Shown here: positions 42,173 through 51,935 of the stretch, in pieces
How the letters are laid out: every line of letters starts with the position of its first letter
How positions within the stretch are numbered: position 1 is the stretch's first letter
Assembly: GCA_019638795.1 (NCBI GenBank)
Contig: JAHBTB010000002.1
Coordinates: 1-64,000, forward strand
Length of the DNA stretch: 64,000 nucleotides
Direction of reading: 5' to 3'
DNA from: Fimbriimonadaceae bacterium
GTDB lineage: Bacteria > Armatimonadota > Fimbriimonadia > Fimbriimonadales > Fimbriimonadaceae
The notes under the pieces: model-generated
The model's input: only the letters and a program-made list of their open reading frames with translations
Told to the model about the DNA's origin: nothing
Databases searched by the model: none
Position numbers and translations under genes: made by a program

Positions 42173-43347
42173 ACGAACAAGCCAAGCTCGGCCGTAGTGC
42201 GGTCACGTTTGGTGTGGTCTTGGCCGTCGTCGGCCTCGCCTTGGGTGCGTTCGGTTACATGCAGGGTGGCCAGGCCGCCTTCGCAGGCTCCTACCTCTAC
42301 GCCTGGGTGTTCTGGGGGTCCATGACGATGGGCTGCCTGTCCATGACCGTCCTCTTCAACGCCCTGCGGGGCCGTTGGCAAGCCCCTGTCGCCCGCATCT
42401 GGGAGGCAGCGGCCGGACCGTCGGGCATTGTGCTCGCGCTAGTCCTTATGGTCCCAGTGTTCATCTTCAGGGAGCAGCTCTATGCGGCCTGGATGCACGC
42501 CCCGGCGAACGACATCCTCATCACGAGGAAGAACACCTACCTGAACCAACCGTTCTGGTTCGGTCGCATCTTCTTGTACTTTGGCCTGTTCTACTACATG
42601 GCCGCCCGGTTCAAGACGTGGACGCGCCAGGAAGAGCTGACCGGCGACCCGGCCTACGGTGAAAAGCGTAACCGCCTCTCCGGCGCGGCCATCGTCCTGA
42701 TGGTCCTCATCACCAACTTCTTCATGACGGACATCGTCATGTCCCTCGACCCGCATTGGTCGTCGACGATGTACGGGTTCATCTGGGTGGCCGGCAACGC
42801 ACTCTCGGCCACGGCCTTCGCCGTCCTCGTGGTGATCTTCGGCAGGAAGGCGGAGTCGTACAAGGCGATCCTCAGCGACAAGCTGATGACCAAGGACTTC
42901 GGCAACATGATGCTCATGCTGACGATGTTGTGGGCGTACTTCACCTTCAGCCAGTACCTCATCGTGTGGAGCGGCAACCTCCCCGAGTTCACGAGCTACT
43001 ACCTCCAACGGTTGACCGGTAACTGGAACCTCTTCGGCTTCTTCCAGATCACCTTCAACTTCTTCGTGCCGTTGCTCCTGCTCTTCTCACCGGGCGTGAA
43101 GCGAGACCCGGTCCGCTTGGGCATCGTCGCGGCGTGGATCCTCTTCTTCCGATTCACCGACGTCCATTACGCCGTCATGCCGTTCCTGCGCAATGAGATC
43201 TCCGTGACGGCGGCAGACATCGGTTGCTTCGCCTTGGTCGGCGGCATCTGGCTGGCCCACTTCGGCTACCAAATCGCCAAGTCGCCGCTTCTGACCACTG
43301 CCCACCCGTACTTGGACCACAAGGAGGCTGTCGCCGATGCATCATGA
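42169..43347 (+). CDS. actF: Alternative complex III membrane subunit ActF
   Basis: The 392-residue product has about ten membrane segments and resembles ActC-type quinone-binding proteins. Matching regions are AYAWVFWGSMTMGCLSMTVL-like text in the second helix, TDIVMSLDPHWSSTMYGFIW, AYFTFSQYLIVWSGNLPEFT, and FFQITFNFFVPLLLLFSPGV. The DxHWSSTxYG and LPEExxY-like patterns identify the quinol:cytochrome c oxidoreductase second NrfD-like subunit. It begins with a GTG that overlaps the actE stop and itself overlaps the next gene by 11 bp. Confidence 0.9.
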   Translation: MNEQAKLGRSAVTFGVVLAVVGLALGAFGYMQGGQAAFAGSYLYAWVFWGSMTMGCLSMTVLFNALRGRWQAPVARIWEAAAGPSGIVLALVLMVPVFIFREQLYAAWMHAPANDILITRKNTYLNQPFWFGRIFLYFGLFYYMAARFKTWTRQEELTGDPAYGEKRNRLSGAAIVLMVLITNFFMTDIVMSLDPHWSSTMYGFIWVAGNALSATAFAVLVVIFGRKAESYKAILSDKLMTKDFGNMMLMLTMLWAYFTFSQYLIVWSGNLPEFTSYYLQRLTGNWNLFGFFQITFNFFVPLLLLFSPGVKRDPVRLGIVAAWILFFRFTDVHYAVMPFLRNEISVTAADIGCFALVGGIWLAHFGYQIAKSPLLTTAHPYLDHKEAVADAS

Positions 43348-43762
43348 AGAAGACGATGTGAACCTGCTGGAGCAGATGGGCTACGAGGGCCGGGACCTCA
43401 ACGTCGACAAAGGAGGCTTGACCACCGCGTTCCTCATGTTCGTCGTGCTGACCGTCATCACGATCGGCTGCTGGGCGTTCATCGGCGTCGTCGACCGCAC
43501 GAAGGCGTTCAGCCTGAACCCGACCAAGGTCGAAGCCCGCAAGGTCACCCCGCCCAAGGACTATCCCGTCGTCCAATCGGGCCTGACGGCCAAGACCGAC
43601 ATGATCGACCTGCGCAAGCAAGAGGAAGCCAAGGAGACCAAGCTAGGTTGGGTCGACCAGGGGAAGGGTATCGCCCAAATCCCCGTCGAGGACGCCGTGC
43701 GCATCGTCGCCGAGCGCGGGCTCCCCACCAGACCGGGTGCCACCATGGAGGGCCACAAGTGA
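43337..43762 (+). CDS. Small membrane protein between complex III and SCO genes
   Basis: The 141-residue product has one membrane segment (LTTAFLMFVVLTVITIGCWAF) after a 35-residue acidic start and a soluble C-terminal domain on the far side. The end, GIAQIPVEDAVRIVAERGLP followed by RPGATMEGHK, resembles small proteins found next to actF and SCO genes in other bacteria. It may assist assembly or be an accessory subunit. It overlaps actF by 11 bp and the SCO gene by 4 bp, so it is certainly translated with them. Confidence 0.7.
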   Translation: MHHEEDDVNLLEQMGYEGRDLNVDKGGLTTAFLMFVVLTVITIGCWAFIGVVDRTKAFSLNPTKVEARKVTPPKDYPVVQSGLTAKTDMIDLRKQEEAKETKLGWVDQGKGIAQIPVEDAVRIVAERGLPTRPGATMEGHK

Positions 43763-44634
43763 AGCGTTGGCTTCTTGCCGCCCTCGTCGCCGCCTCGGCG
43801 CTGGCTTCGGCCCAATTCTACGGCTACAAGGACGCCCCCGTCCCCGGCCAGGCCCGCGTCGCCACCGACGCGACCAGCGCGGGTGTGCGTGTCGACCAGA
43901 AGCTCGACAGTTACATCGACCTCAAGCTTCCGTTCGTCGATTCCGAAGGCAAGGACGTCACCCTTGACGAATACTTCCACAAGCGGCCCGTCGTTCTGCT
44001 CCTTGTCTTTTACGAGTGCGCCGGTGTGTGCACCGACGAGTTGAACAACCTGGTCGCTTCGGTCAAGGGGTTCAAAAAGGACAATGTCGGCGACACCTTC
44101 GACGTCGTCGTCGTCAGCATCGACCCACGCGAAGGGCCGAAGGAAGCCAAGGCCAAAAAGCAAACCTTTGTCGACATCTACAAGGTCAACAGCACTGTGC
44201 CGGGCCGGGACAAGTCAGACAAAGGTTGGCACTTCCTCACCGGCAAAGAAGAAGACATCGAGAAACTGGCCAGTCAGGTGGGCTTTGTCTATAACCGCGA
44301 CCCCAAGACCGGCAACATCACCCACCCGGCCAGCCTGATGGTGCTCACGCCGTCCGGCCGGCTCAGCCGCTATTTCGTCACGACCGAATACCCGCAACAA
44401 GTGTTGCTCAGTTCGATCAGGGCCGCTAAGGAAGAAAAGATCGGCGTCAAGGACGACCGGCCGTTCTTCCTGGCGTGCGTCAACGTCGACCCCCTGACAG
44501 GTCAACGGTCACTTAACATCCTCAACGTCGTCCGCACGTTCGGCGTGCTGACCGTGTTGGCGATGGCCACAGCTATGTTTGTTTGGAGCCGCAAGGCCAA
44601 GACGGCCAACCACACCGACGGAGACGACCAGTAA
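43759..44634 (+). CDS. SCO1/SenC copper chaperone for cytochrome oxidase
   Basis: The GTG at 43759 overlaps the preceding stop and gives 291 residues: a signal peptide (MKRWLLAALVAASALASAQ), a thioredoxin-fold SCO domain, and a C-terminal membrane segment (VLTVLAMATAMFVW). The copper site is CAGVC (C-x3-C) in LLVFYECAGVCTDELNNLVA. The third ligand, a His, lies in GNITHPASLMVLTPSGRLSR. SCO delivers copper to the CuA centre of subunit II, whose gene follows directly. Confidence 0.9.
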   Translation: MKRWLLAALVAASALASAQFYGYKDAPVPGQARVATDATSAGVRVDQKLDSYIDLKLPFVDSEGKDVTLDEYFHKRPVVLLLVFYECAGVCTDELNNLVASVKGFKKDNVGDTFDVVVVSIDPREGPKEAKAKKQTFVDIYKVNSTVPGRDKSDKGWHFLTGKEEDIEKLASQVGFVYNRDPKTGNITHPASLMVLTPSGRLSRYFVTTEYPQQVLLSSIRAAKEEKIGVKDDRPFFLACVNVDPLTGQRSLNILNVVRTFGVLTVLAMATAMFVWSRKAKTANHTDGDDQ

Positions 44635-44638
44635 GCGT

Positions 44639-45727
44639 ATGTTCCAGTTCCCGATCATGCCGCCGCAAGCCTCCGAGTGGGCCACGCGTTACGACTTCCT
44701 CTTCTGGGGGACGAACGCGTTGGCGGCGTTCTTCACCCTCCTCGTCCTCGTCCTCGTCCTGGTCCTGACGACCAAGTACCGGGCTGGCAGTAAGGCCGAC
44801 CGACGGAACCCGATCGACCACAGCACGATCTTGGAGCTCAGCTGGTCGATCCCGCCCCTCTGTCTGGCCCTGACGATGTTCTTTTGGAGCGCCTACGAGT
44901 TCATCCAGTACCGCAAGATGCCGGAGAAAGCCACCGAGATCTTCGTGATCGGCAAGCAGTGGATGTGGCACCTGCAGCACATGAACGGCATCCGCGAGAA
45001 CAACGAGCTTCACGTCCTTGTCGGCCAGCCGGTGAAGATGACGATGATCTCCCAGGACGTCATCCACGCGATGTACCTGCCCGACTTCCGGGCCCAGTTC
45101 CACGTCGTGCCCGGCCGCTACACCGAACTCCAATTCACGCCGACCCAGACCGGCAAGTTCAAGATGCTGTGCGCCATGCACTGCGGCACCCAGCACTCGG
45201 AGATGGTCGGCAGCGTCTACGTCATGAACGCCAAGGACTACGCCGACTGGCTGGCCAAGGGCGGCAACCGGTTCGAACCGACCCCGCTCAGCATGGCGGA
45301 CGCCGGCAAGCGGCTCTTCACCGAGAAGGGTTGCGGCAACTGCCACGGCGACGTCGACACCGAGCGCGCCCCCACCCTCATCGGACTCTACGGCAAGGAA
45401 CGGGAGTTCACCACCGGCGAAAAGCTCACCGCCGACAACGAGTACGTCCGCGAGTCCATCGTCACCCCGTGGCGGCTCATTACCAAGGGATATGACCAGA
45501 CCATGCCTGCTTATAAGGGACAAATCACCGAAGAGCAGGTTCTCGACCTGATGGCTTACATCAAGTCGGTCTCCGGCAGCGCCGCCGGAGCACCGACTGC
45601 CCCGGCCGGACGCGAGACCAAAGGCACCACCCCTGGTATGAGCGGCCCGCACAGCACCACTGACACCGCCAACCGCGAGGTGAGCGCCGGTGCCGCACAA
45701 TTCAAACAATCGGAGACAAGACCATGA
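44639..45727 (+). CDS. coxB: Cytochrome c oxidase subunit II with fused cytochrome c (caa3 type)
   Basis: The ATG at 44639 gives 362 residues. Two membrane segments ([17 protein letters not shown] and [18 protein letters not shown]) precede a cupredoxin domain. The CuA ligands are in [20 protein letters not shown] (C-x3-C-x3-H-x2-M). A cytochrome c domain follows from about residue 217, with GCGNCHGDV, and has [20 protein letters not shown], whose Met is the likely axial ligand. This fusion defines a caa3-type oxidase that can take electrons directly from ActE or ActA. It overlaps subunit I by 4 bp. Confidence 0.95.
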   Translation: MFQFPIMPPQASEWATRYDFLFWGTNALAAFFTLLVLVLVLVLTTKYRAGSKADRRNPIDHSTILELSWSIPPLCLALTMFFWSAYEFIQYRKMPEKATEIFVIGKQWMWHLQHMNGIRENNELHVLVGQPVKMTMISQDVIHAMYLPDFRAQFHVVPGRYTELQFTPTQTGKFKMLCAMHCGTQHSEMVGSVYVMNAKDYADWLAKGGNRFEPTPLSMADAGKRLFTEKGCGNCHGDVDTERAPTLIGLYGKEREFTTGEKLTADNEYVRESIVTPWRLITKGYDQTMPAYKGQITEEQVLDLMAYIKSVSGSAAGAPTAPAGRETKGTTPGMSGPHSTTDTANREVSAGAAQFKQSETRP

Positions 45728-47424
45728 GCGCAACGGCTATCCCGGCTGGTACCGGACACGAGCACCACGGGGAGAAGAAATCCTATCTGACGGCTGACCA
45801 CACCATCAAGTCGTGGTTGCTGACGACAGACCACAAGAGGATCGCGATCCTTTACCTTGTCTCGATCAGCATCTTCTTCTTCATGGGCAGCGTCGCCGCC
45901 GGTCTGATCCGCTTTGAGCTGACCAGCCCGCACGGCCACCTGTTGTCCTCAGAGGCCTATAACAAGACGTTCTCGGCCCACGGGATCTTGATGATCTTCT
46001 TCTTCTTGATCCCCTCCATCCCGGCGACACTCGGCAACTTCCTGATCCCGCTCATGATCGGGGCCCGCGACCTCGCCTTTCCTCGACTGAACTTGCTGAG
46101 TTGGTACCTCTACACCATCTCGGGCGTCATCGTCCTCTTGGCCATGGCCATGGGCGGGGTCGACGCGGGCTGGACGTTCTACACACCGCTCAGTTCGCTC
46201 TACTCCAACACCCAGATCACCCTGACTTTGCTCGGCCTGTTCATCGCGGGGTTCTCCTCGATCACGACGGGCGTCAACTTTATCGCGACAATCCACAAGA
46301 TGCGGGCGCCGGGCATGACCTGGTTCCGCATGCCTCTCTTCGTCTGGGGGTCCTACGCCACCAGCATCATCATCATCCTCGGCACCCCGGTCGTCGCGAT
46401 CACGCTGTTGCTCGTGCTCTTCGAGCGCGCGTTCGGCATCGGCATCTTCAGCCCCGAGCTTGGTGGTGACCCGGTCCTCTTCCAGCACCTGTTCTGGTTC
46501 TACAGCCACCCGGCCGTGTACATCATGGTGCTCCCTGGCATGGGCGTCATCAGTGAACTGATGGCGTGCTTCAGCCGACGGCCCGTCTTTGGCTATCAGT
46601 TCGTCGCCTACTCCTCCATGGCCATCGCCCTGCTGGGCTTCTTCGTGTGGGGCCACCACATGTTCCTCAGCAGCCAGTCGGCCCTGCTCGGCGTGGTGTT
46701 CTCGTTCCTCAGCTTCGTCCTCGCCATCCCGTCGGCCGTCAAGGTCTTCAACTGGTCGACGACGATGTACAAGGGCAGCATCCACCTCAAGACGCCGATG
46801 ATCTACGCCCTGGCGTTCATCGGACTCTTTGTGATCGGCGGTCTCACCGGCCTTTACCTGGCCGCGATCGGCACCGACGTCCACCTCACCGGCACCTACT
46901 TCATCGTCGCCCACTTCCACTACGTGATGGTCGGCGGTGCGGTCACCGCGTTCCTCGGCGGCCTCCACTTCTGGTGGCCCAAGATGACCGGCCGCATGTA
47001 CAGCGAGTTCTGGGGCCGGATCAGCGCGATCATCGTCTTCGTCGGCTTCAACCTGACGTTCTTCCCGCAGTTCATCGTCGGCTACCTGGGTATGCCGCGC
47101 CGCTACCACCTGTACTACTTCGCACCCGAGTGGCAGATCTACCACGTGCTCTCGACCGCGGGTGCGACGGTGCTCGGCGTCGGGTTCCTGTTGCCGGTCT
47201 TCTATCTCCTCCACTCCCTTTATCGCGGGCCCAAGGCCTCCAAGAACCCCTGGGGCGCGAAGGGTCTGGAGTGGGAGGAGACCGACGTGGTGCCCATCAC
47301 CGAGAACTTTGACCACAAGGTCATCGTCACCGGTCGGGTCTACGATTACGACGCGGAAGAAGACAGCAAGCTCTACGAGCCTGAAGAAGACGACACGCCG
47401 GCTCTGACCGGAGGCAAGCACTAA
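45724..47424 (+). CDS. coxA: Cytochrome c oxidase subunit I, A2-type
   Basis: The 566-residue product has 12 membrane helices. Heme and CuB ligands are present: [36 protein letters not shown] with H262 and the cross-linked Tyr266, [10 protein letters not shown], and [20 protein letters not shown]. The Glu of the usual HPEVY is Ala, and Tyr260-Ser261 precede the His. This is the YS motif of A2-type heme-copper oxidases such as the Rhodothermus caa3 enzyme, which pump protons without that Glu. The C-terminal tail is acidic. It reduces oxygen to water and pumps protons. Confidence 0.95.
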   Translation: MSATAIPAGTGHEHHGEKKSYLTADHTIKSWLLTTDHKRIAILYLVSISIFFFMGSVAAGLIRFELTSPHGHLLSSEAYNKTFSAHGILMIFFFLIPSIPATLGNFLIPLMIGARDLAFPRLNLLSWYLYTISGVIVLLAMAMGGVDAGWTFYTPLSSLYSNTQITLTLLGLFIAGFSSITTGVNFIATIHKMRAPGMTWFRMPLFVWGSYATSIIIILGTPVVAITLLLVLFERAFGIGIFSPELGGDPVLFQHLFWFYSHPAVYIMVLPGMGVISELMACFSRRPVFGYQFVAYSSMAIALLGFFVWGHHMFLSSQSALLGVVFSFLSFVLAIPSAVKVFNWSTTMYKGSIHLKTPMIYALAFIGLFVIGGLTGLYLAAIGTDVHLTGTYFIVAHFHYVMVGGAVTAFLGGLHFWWPKMTGRMYSEFWGRISAIIVFVGFNLTFFPQFIVGYLGMPRRYHLYYFAPEWQIYHVLSTAGATVLGVGFLLPVFYLLHSLYRGPKASKNPWGAKGLEWEETDVVPITENFDHKVIVTGRVYDYDAEEDSKLYEPEEDDTPALTGGKH

Positions 47425-47425
47425 G

Positions 47426-48193
47426 ATGGCGCACGCCCACGCACCAGAACATATCGACCCGGATTCGCCGCCGGTCTATTTCCAATACGAGGACATCGAC
47501 CAGCAGCAGGAGACCTACATCGTCGGGATGTGGGCGTTCCTCGTCACCGAGGTCATGTTCTTTGGTGCGTTGTTCCTCACCTACGCCCTCTACCGGTGGC
47601 AGTACCAGGCGGACTGGTACCACTACCACGAACAACTCAGTTGGAAGCTCGGCGGCCTCAACACGACGATCCTCCTCGTGAGTTCGTTGTTCGCCGCCTT
47701 GGCCGTCCACTTCGCGCAAAAGAACAAGACCAAGTGGCAGGTCGCCATGCTCACCTTGACTGTGGTCTGCGCCTTTGGCTTCTTGGCGGTCAAGACCGTC
47801 GAGTACGGCGCTAAGTTCGAGCACCACCTCTTCCCCAACAAGACGTTCGTTTACGGCCACCAAGCCCACGAAGCCTACGAGAAGGAGTTTGGCGTCCACA
47901 AGCCAGGGCCGTTCACCCAGATCGTCGAAAAGATCGACGGTCCGGAGAAGGAGCAAGAGGGCAACCCCCAGCGGGCCCGCCTCTTCTTTAGCCTTTACTT
48001 CGCGATGACCGGTCTACACGGAATCCACGTCACGATCGGCATTCTCTTGTTTGGTTGGCTTATCAAACTGATCGTCCAAAAACACCCGGTCATCACCGAC
48101 TACATCCCGACAGAGATGGTGTGCCTGTACTGGCACTTCGTCGATCTCGTCTGGATCTTCCTGTATCCGCTCTTCTATCTCATCCCCAAGTAA
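47426..48193 (+). CDS. coxC: Cytochrome c oxidase subunit III
   Basis: The 255-residue product has the subunit III helices: YIVGMWAFLVTEVMFFGALF, LTYALYRWQ, LNTTILLVSSLFAALAVHFA, and the C-terminal FFSLYFAMTGLHGIHVTIGI followed by VCLYWHFVDLVWIFLYPLFY. The WAFLxTExMFFGALF and YWHFVDxVWIFLYP signatures are diagnostic. A hydrophilic loop of about 75 residues between helices (EFGVHKPGPFTQIVEKIDG) is longer than usual for this subunit. It starts 1 nt after coxA. Confidence 0.9.
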   Translation: MAHAHAPEHIDPDSPPVYFQYEDIDQQQETYIVGMWAFLVTEVMFFGALFLTYALYRWQYQADWYHYHEQLSWKLGGLNTTILLVSSLFAALAVHFAQKNKTKWQVAMLTLTVVCAFGFLAVKTVEYGAKFEHHLFPNKTFVYGHQAHEAYEKEFGVHKPGPFTQIVEKIDGPEKEQEGNPQRARLFFSLYFAMTGLHGIHVTIGILLFGWLIKLIVQKHPVITDYIPTEMVCLYWHFVDLVWIFLYPLFYLIPK

Positions 48194-48199
48194 ACGAAC

Positions 48200-48589
48200 A
48201 TGGCTGACGTCACGCACCAGGCCCACCACGGCCACCATATCACGTCGCAGCGCACGCTGCTCACCACCGGTTTCGCTTTGCTTGGCCTGATGGTCGCCAC
48301 CATCGTCGCCGCCGTCGCCATGCCTGAGCCGCTCCACAGCAACACGGTGTTCATGAACCTTGTCGCGATCGGTATCGCCATTGTGAAGGCGTGGCTGGTC
48401 GTCACCATCTTCATGGGCGTCAAGTGGGCCAGCAAGGTGAGCAAGCTTTTCGCCATCGGTGGCTTCATCTGGTTCTTGACGATGTTCGCGACCATGATCG
48501 ACTACGTCAGCCGACCCTATGAGCCCACCCCGGGCTGGGAAAACGCGCCTTCCACCGCCTTGCCGCGAAACCCGAAGGTCGACGAGTGA
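48200..48589 (+). CDS. coxD: Cytochrome c oxidase subunit IV
   Basis: The 129-residue product has three membrane segments (LTTGFALLGLMVATIVAAVA, LVAIGIAIVKAWLVVTIFMG, LFAIGGFIWFLTMFATMIDY). The AIVKAxLVxxxFMxVKW pattern is characteristic of prokaryotic caa3 oxidase subunit IV. The soluble ends are short. It is the last gene of the about 15-kb operon. The next gene is convergent, 22 bp away. Confidence 0.85.
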   Translation: MADVTHQAHHGHHITSQRTLLTTGFALLGLMVATIVAAVAMPEPLHSNTVFMNLVAIGIAIVKAWLVVTIFMGVKWASKVSKLFAIGGFIWFLTMFATMIDYVSRPYEPTPGWENAPSTALPRNPKVDE

Positions 48590-48611
48590 CCGTCTGCTGG
48601 GCCTGACCCGT

Positions 48612-49253
48612 TCAAGATCCTTGTCCGTTCAGACGGCTGAGTTCTGACCGGACCCAATCGAGCACTTCCTCGACCGACGCGTCTTTGCCGAAGACGCGGG
48701 GCTCACCCCATGTGGCGACAATGGGTCGGCCAGACCAGCGCGGTTGCTGGGTCGGGCACGGCATCACACCGTCGGTCCCCTTCAGGCCGACGCACACGAC
48801 CGGGGCACCGCTCTTCCGCGCAAGGAGCGCCGTTCCCGGCTGCAAGTCGATCAGCCGCCCGTCTGGAGACAACTGCCCCTCCGGGAACAACATCACGCAC
48901 CGACCGTCGGCGAGCAAGGCCAAGGCTGTCTTCAGGGCGCCGGTGTCGGCAGAGGTCTGGACGACCGGAAACGCCCGCCACCAACGCATGAAATTGCCGA
49001 TGCCCATCTCAAACAAGCTCTTGCGCGCCATGAAATGGACCAGCCGGGGGCACGCCCACTGGACGGCGACGGGGTCAACATTGGACATATGGTTCGACAG
49101 CACCAGCAACGGGCCGGTGCGGGGGACGCGGCTCCGGTGGCGCGCCCGCATCGGCGCGCCGAACCCGGCCAAGAGGAGCCAAGCGACCGCCCTCAAGACG
49201 GGAAAGGCCACGACGCGGAGGAACTGACTGTGGGGCTCAGGGACTTCACGCAC
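48612..49253 (-). CDS. plsC: 1-acyl-sn-glycerol-3-phosphate acyltransferase (PlsC)
   Basis: The GTG at 49253 overlaps the purN stop and gives 213 residues (MREVPEPHSQFLRVVAFPVL); the longer frame upstream is inside purN. The acyltransferase motifs are LVLSNHMSNVDPVAVQWACP (HxxxxD variant NHMSNVD), FEMGIGNFMRWWRAFPV, VMLFPEGQLSPDGRLIDLQP (FPEG), and APVVCVGLKG. The enzyme acylates lysophosphatidic acid to phosphatidic acid at the inner membrane. It lies in a tightly overlapping minus-strand cluster with purN and the cyclase. Confidence 0.85.
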   Translation of the reverse strand: MREVPEPHSQFLRVVAFPVLRAVAWLLLAGFGAPMRARHRSRVPRTGPLLVLSNHMSNVDPVAVQWACPRLVHFMARKSLFEMGIGNFMRWWRAFPVVQTSADTGALKTALALLADGRCVMLFPEGQLSPDGRLIDLQPGTALLARKSGAPVVCVGLKGTDGVMPCPTQQPRWSGRPIVATWGEPRVFGKDASVEEVLDWVRSELSRLNGQGS

Positions 49254-49833
49254 GACGCCACACCTCGGCGACGGCCATCGGATACGCCTTGTGCTCAAGT
49301 TCGAGCACCCTCGACGCCAAATCCTCAGGGGAGTCGCCCGGCCCGACCGGGCACCGCAACTGGACGACGACCTCGCCTTCGTCATAGACCGGCGTCACCA
49401 AGTGGACGGTGCAGCCGGACTCGCTCTCGCCCGCCGCGACCACGGCCTCGTGGACATGGTGGCCGTACATTCCCTTTCCCCCGAACTTCGGAAGGAGTGC
49501 GGGATGGACGTTGAGGACCCGGCCGGGATAATTCGCCAAGACCTCTTCGGGCAAGAGCGTCATGTAACCCGCGAGGCAGACAATGTCGACCTCGGCAGCG
49601 GCAAGGGCCGCGACCAACGCCTCGGCGTAACCATCGGCACCACCCCTGAGCACCGCCGTCGGCACGCCTAAGTCAGCCGCGGTCTGGAGGGCCGGTGTGT
49701 CGGCGCGGGGGGCGACGACAAGCACGACCTGCGCGGGTATCACTCCCTTCTGTCCAGCCCGGACAAGGGCGGCCATGTTGCTCCCCCGCCCCCTGGTCCC
49801 CACCAGGACCGCCACTCGCGCGTCTCTCGTCAT
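49246..49833 (-). CDS. purN: Phosphoribosylglycinamide formyltransferase PurN
   Basis: The ATG at 49833 overlaps the cyclase stop (ATGA), giving 195 residues. The signatures are VAVLVGTRGRGSNMAALVRA, VCLAGYMTLLPEEVLANYPG, the catalytic block RVLNVHPALLPKFGGKGMYG with Asn and His, and SGCTVHLVTPVYDEGEVVVQ with the catalytic Asp. PurN transfers a formyl group from 10-formyltetrahydrofolate to GAR in purine synthesis. It is placed between the cyclase and plsC with overlaps on both sides. Confidence 0.95.
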   Translation of the reverse strand: MTRDARVAVLVGTRGRGSNMAALVRAGQKGVIPAQVVLVVAPRADTPALQTAADLGVPTAVLRGGADGYAEALVAALAAAEVDIVCLAGYMTLLPEEVLANYPGRVLNVHPALLPKFGGKGMYGHHVHEAVVAAGESESGCTVHLVTPVYDEGEVVVQLRCPVGPGDSPEDLASRVLELEHKAYPMAVAEVWRRA

Positions 49834-51920
49834 TTCGCCATCATCTGGGTTGATCCGTCCCATAGTTTGCCTGGCGGTCGCTCTTTGTAGGCCAGAGTCC
49901 GGTTGAGCAAGACACGGGCGGGGCCGTCGTGGGGCAGGTAGTGCAGCACCTTCTCCCATGCGGCAAGCGCGCCGTCCCAGTCACGGCCCAGGTAAGCGGC
50001 CATCGCCTCCTGGTGCAGCGCGGCAAGTTTGTGGTCAAGGTCGGTGGCCTGCTCGGCCATCGCCATGAGCTCATAGACGTCTTCGGGGTCGTCGCGGCCG
50101 AAAACCGCGACCCGGTCCACGTGCCGGGCGACAACCGCCTCGCCCGCTTCCTCGTAGGTGCCGCGGCCGATCAGGATGTTGGTCTGATAGAACTTGTTCA
50201 ACCCCTGCAGGCGGCTCGCCATGTTGACCGAGTCGCCGATGACGGTGTAGTTCATCCGTTGGCGGCTCCCGACGTTCCCGACGACGACGTCGCCCGTCGC
50301 GATGCCAAAGGACGCCCGGAGGAGCGGCCGCCCGTGGTCGCGCCACTCAACGTGCAGCGAGTCGATACTCGACAGCGACGAATAGGCCGCTCGACAGGCC
50401 GCCACCGCATGGTCGGTCGTGATCGTCGGCGCCCCCCAGAAGGCCATGACGTCGTCTCCGTTAAACTTGTCGACCGTACCGCCATGGCGCAGGACTTCGG
50501 CACTTAATACATCCAAGTATTCCGTCAAGACATCAACTAATTCTTCAGGAGGCAGGTCGCGTGACAAGGCGGTGAAGCCGATGATGTCGGCGAAGTAGGT
50601 GGTGATGTGCCGCCTCTCACCGCCCAGCTTGGCTTCCTGGCCGCTGCTGATCAGCCACCGGGCATACTCTGTCGGCACCAGCTTTTCCAGCGACCGCATG
50701 CTCGACTTCATCCGCTCCATCGCCTGGCTGAGTTCGTCGACCTCCCGGATGCTCGTCGCCGGAATGGGTGGGGCGGTGAGGTCAAGGCTCTGGATTCGGT
50801 CGGCCTCTTCGACCAGCGCCACCATCGGCTGGGAAATCCGTCGGGAGAGCAAGAAGCTCGCCCCGGCCCCGACCGCGACGGCCAGGCAGGCCAGGCTGAT
50901 AAAAAAGACGGCCGTCTGACGCGTGCCGGCCAGGAAGTCGTCTGCCGGGCTGACCACGCACAGGGTCCACGCCGGGACTTCCTCGCCTTCGACGACCTTC
51001 AGGCCGACCAGGTACCGGACCCCGTTCACCGAAACCTCGGGTCTGTCTCCCTTAAGTCCACTCGGTGAGGCGAGGGCCGCCACGACCTTGCTGACGACGG
51101 GGTCGTCAAGCTCCTTGAGGGTCGCTAGGCGCTGGTGTCCGTCGTCCGCGACAAGCAGCCGCGAGGCGGTCGGATACGCGATGACCCGCGCGTCCCCGCC
51201 CCTGAACTCGACCAAGAACGCCGTCCCCCGGTCGCTGACCCGGGCCCCCGCAAGGAACCGGCTGAGATCGTCAAGGGTCAACGTCACCGAGACGGCACCC
51301 TTGAAAATGCCCTGGTCGTCGACGACCGGGGTCGCCACCGTCACGCCGGGGCGGTCACCCATGGCCGCCGGGCCGACCCGCGTCTCCGTCCAGGCGGTGC
51401 GCCCCTTGGCCTTGCACCGGACGTAGGCGGGATCCAAGCGGGGGTCGGTCGGCCAGCCGACTTCCGTCCCCCGGTCGAGCGATGCCGAACCGAAGGGCAC
51501 CGAAACCCGGCGTTCCTTGCCGATCCCCCCGATCCGCCAGTGGGTGAGTTGCAGGCCACCTCCGGGCGATTGGTCCAGGGACAGGGTCTCTCCGGTGGCC
51601 TCCAGGGTGACGGCGGCGGTGCCCAGCGTGTCGTTCGACCGCAACACCTTCACCAAAGTCTGGGAGAACTGGTCGAGCGCCCCCGGCCGGGTGTCGGAAC
51701 TCAGGTCGGCGAGGATCCTGGCTTGGCTTTCGGCCAGGTGGAGGAGGTTGCCGATCCGCTTGTCGACCAGCGCGGTCGTCTGGCGCATGACGCGGCGGCC
51801 CGCCTCCTCGGCGTCGCGGCTCATCTGCGCATACGTGTAGACACCGACCACCGCCATGGTGAACGAGACCACGGCGGCCATATGGAGGACGAGCGTCTTG
51901 CGGAACGACAGGTTTGCCAT
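49830..51920 (-). CDS. Membrane sensor adenylate/guanylate cyclase (class III)
   Basis: The 696-residue product has a first membrane segment (VLHMAAVVSFTMAVVGVYTY), an extracellular dCache-like sensor to about residue 330, a second segment (AVFFISLACLAVAVGAGASF), and a HAMP domain (SRRISQPMVALVEEADRIQS). A class III cyclase domain follows from about residue 440 to 620: HITTYFADIIGFTALSRDLP and VDKFNGDDVMAFWGAP contain the two metal Asp residues, and VVGNVGSRQRMNYTVIGDSV leads into NMASRLQG. The C-terminal 80 residues look like TPR helices (AALHQEAMAAYLGRDWDGAL). It probably makes cAMP on an external signal. It lies 15 bp after the MFS-HEAT gene. Confidence 0.85.
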   Translation of the reverse strand: MANLSFRKTLVLHMAAVVSFTMAVVGVYTYAQMSRDAEEAGRRVMRQTTALVDKRIGNLLHLAESQARILADLSSDTRPGALDQFSQTLVKVLRSNDTLGTAAVTLEATGETLSLDQSPGGGLQLTHWRIGGIGKERRVSVPFGSASLDRGTEVGWPTDPRLDPAYVRCKAKGRTAWTETRVGPAAMGDRPGVTVATPVVDDQGIFKGAVSVTLTLDDLSRFLAGARVSDRGTAFLVEFRGGDARVIAYPTASRLLVADDGHQRLATLKELDDPVVSKVVAALASPSGLKGDRPEVSVNGVRYLVGLKVVEGEEVPAWTLCVVSPADDFLAGTRQTAVFFISLACLAVAVGAGASFLLSRRISQPMVALVEEADRIQSLDLTAPPIPATSIREVDELSQAMERMKSSMRSLEKLVPTEYARWLISSGQEAKLGGERRHITTYFADIIGFTALSRDLPPEELVDVLTEYLDVLSAEVLRHGGTVDKFNGDDVMAFWGAPTITTDHAVAACRAAYSSLSSIDSLHVEWRDHGRPLLRASFGIATGDVVVGNVGSRQRMNYTVIGDSVNMASRLQGLNKFYQTNILIGRGTYEEAGEAVVARHVDRVAVFGRDDPEDVYELMAMAEQATDLDHKLAALHQEAMAAYLGRDWDGALAAWEKVLHYLPHDGPARVLLNRTLAYKERPPGKLWDGSTQMMAK

Positions 51921-51935
51921 GGGTCGCCGAGCGGG

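Noticed and set aside
48590..48636. Inverted repeat CCGTCTG/CAGACGG as terminator of the respiratory operon
   Set aside because: The 7-bp arms are separated by more than 30 nt and the pairing lies across the opposing gene's end; support is too weak.
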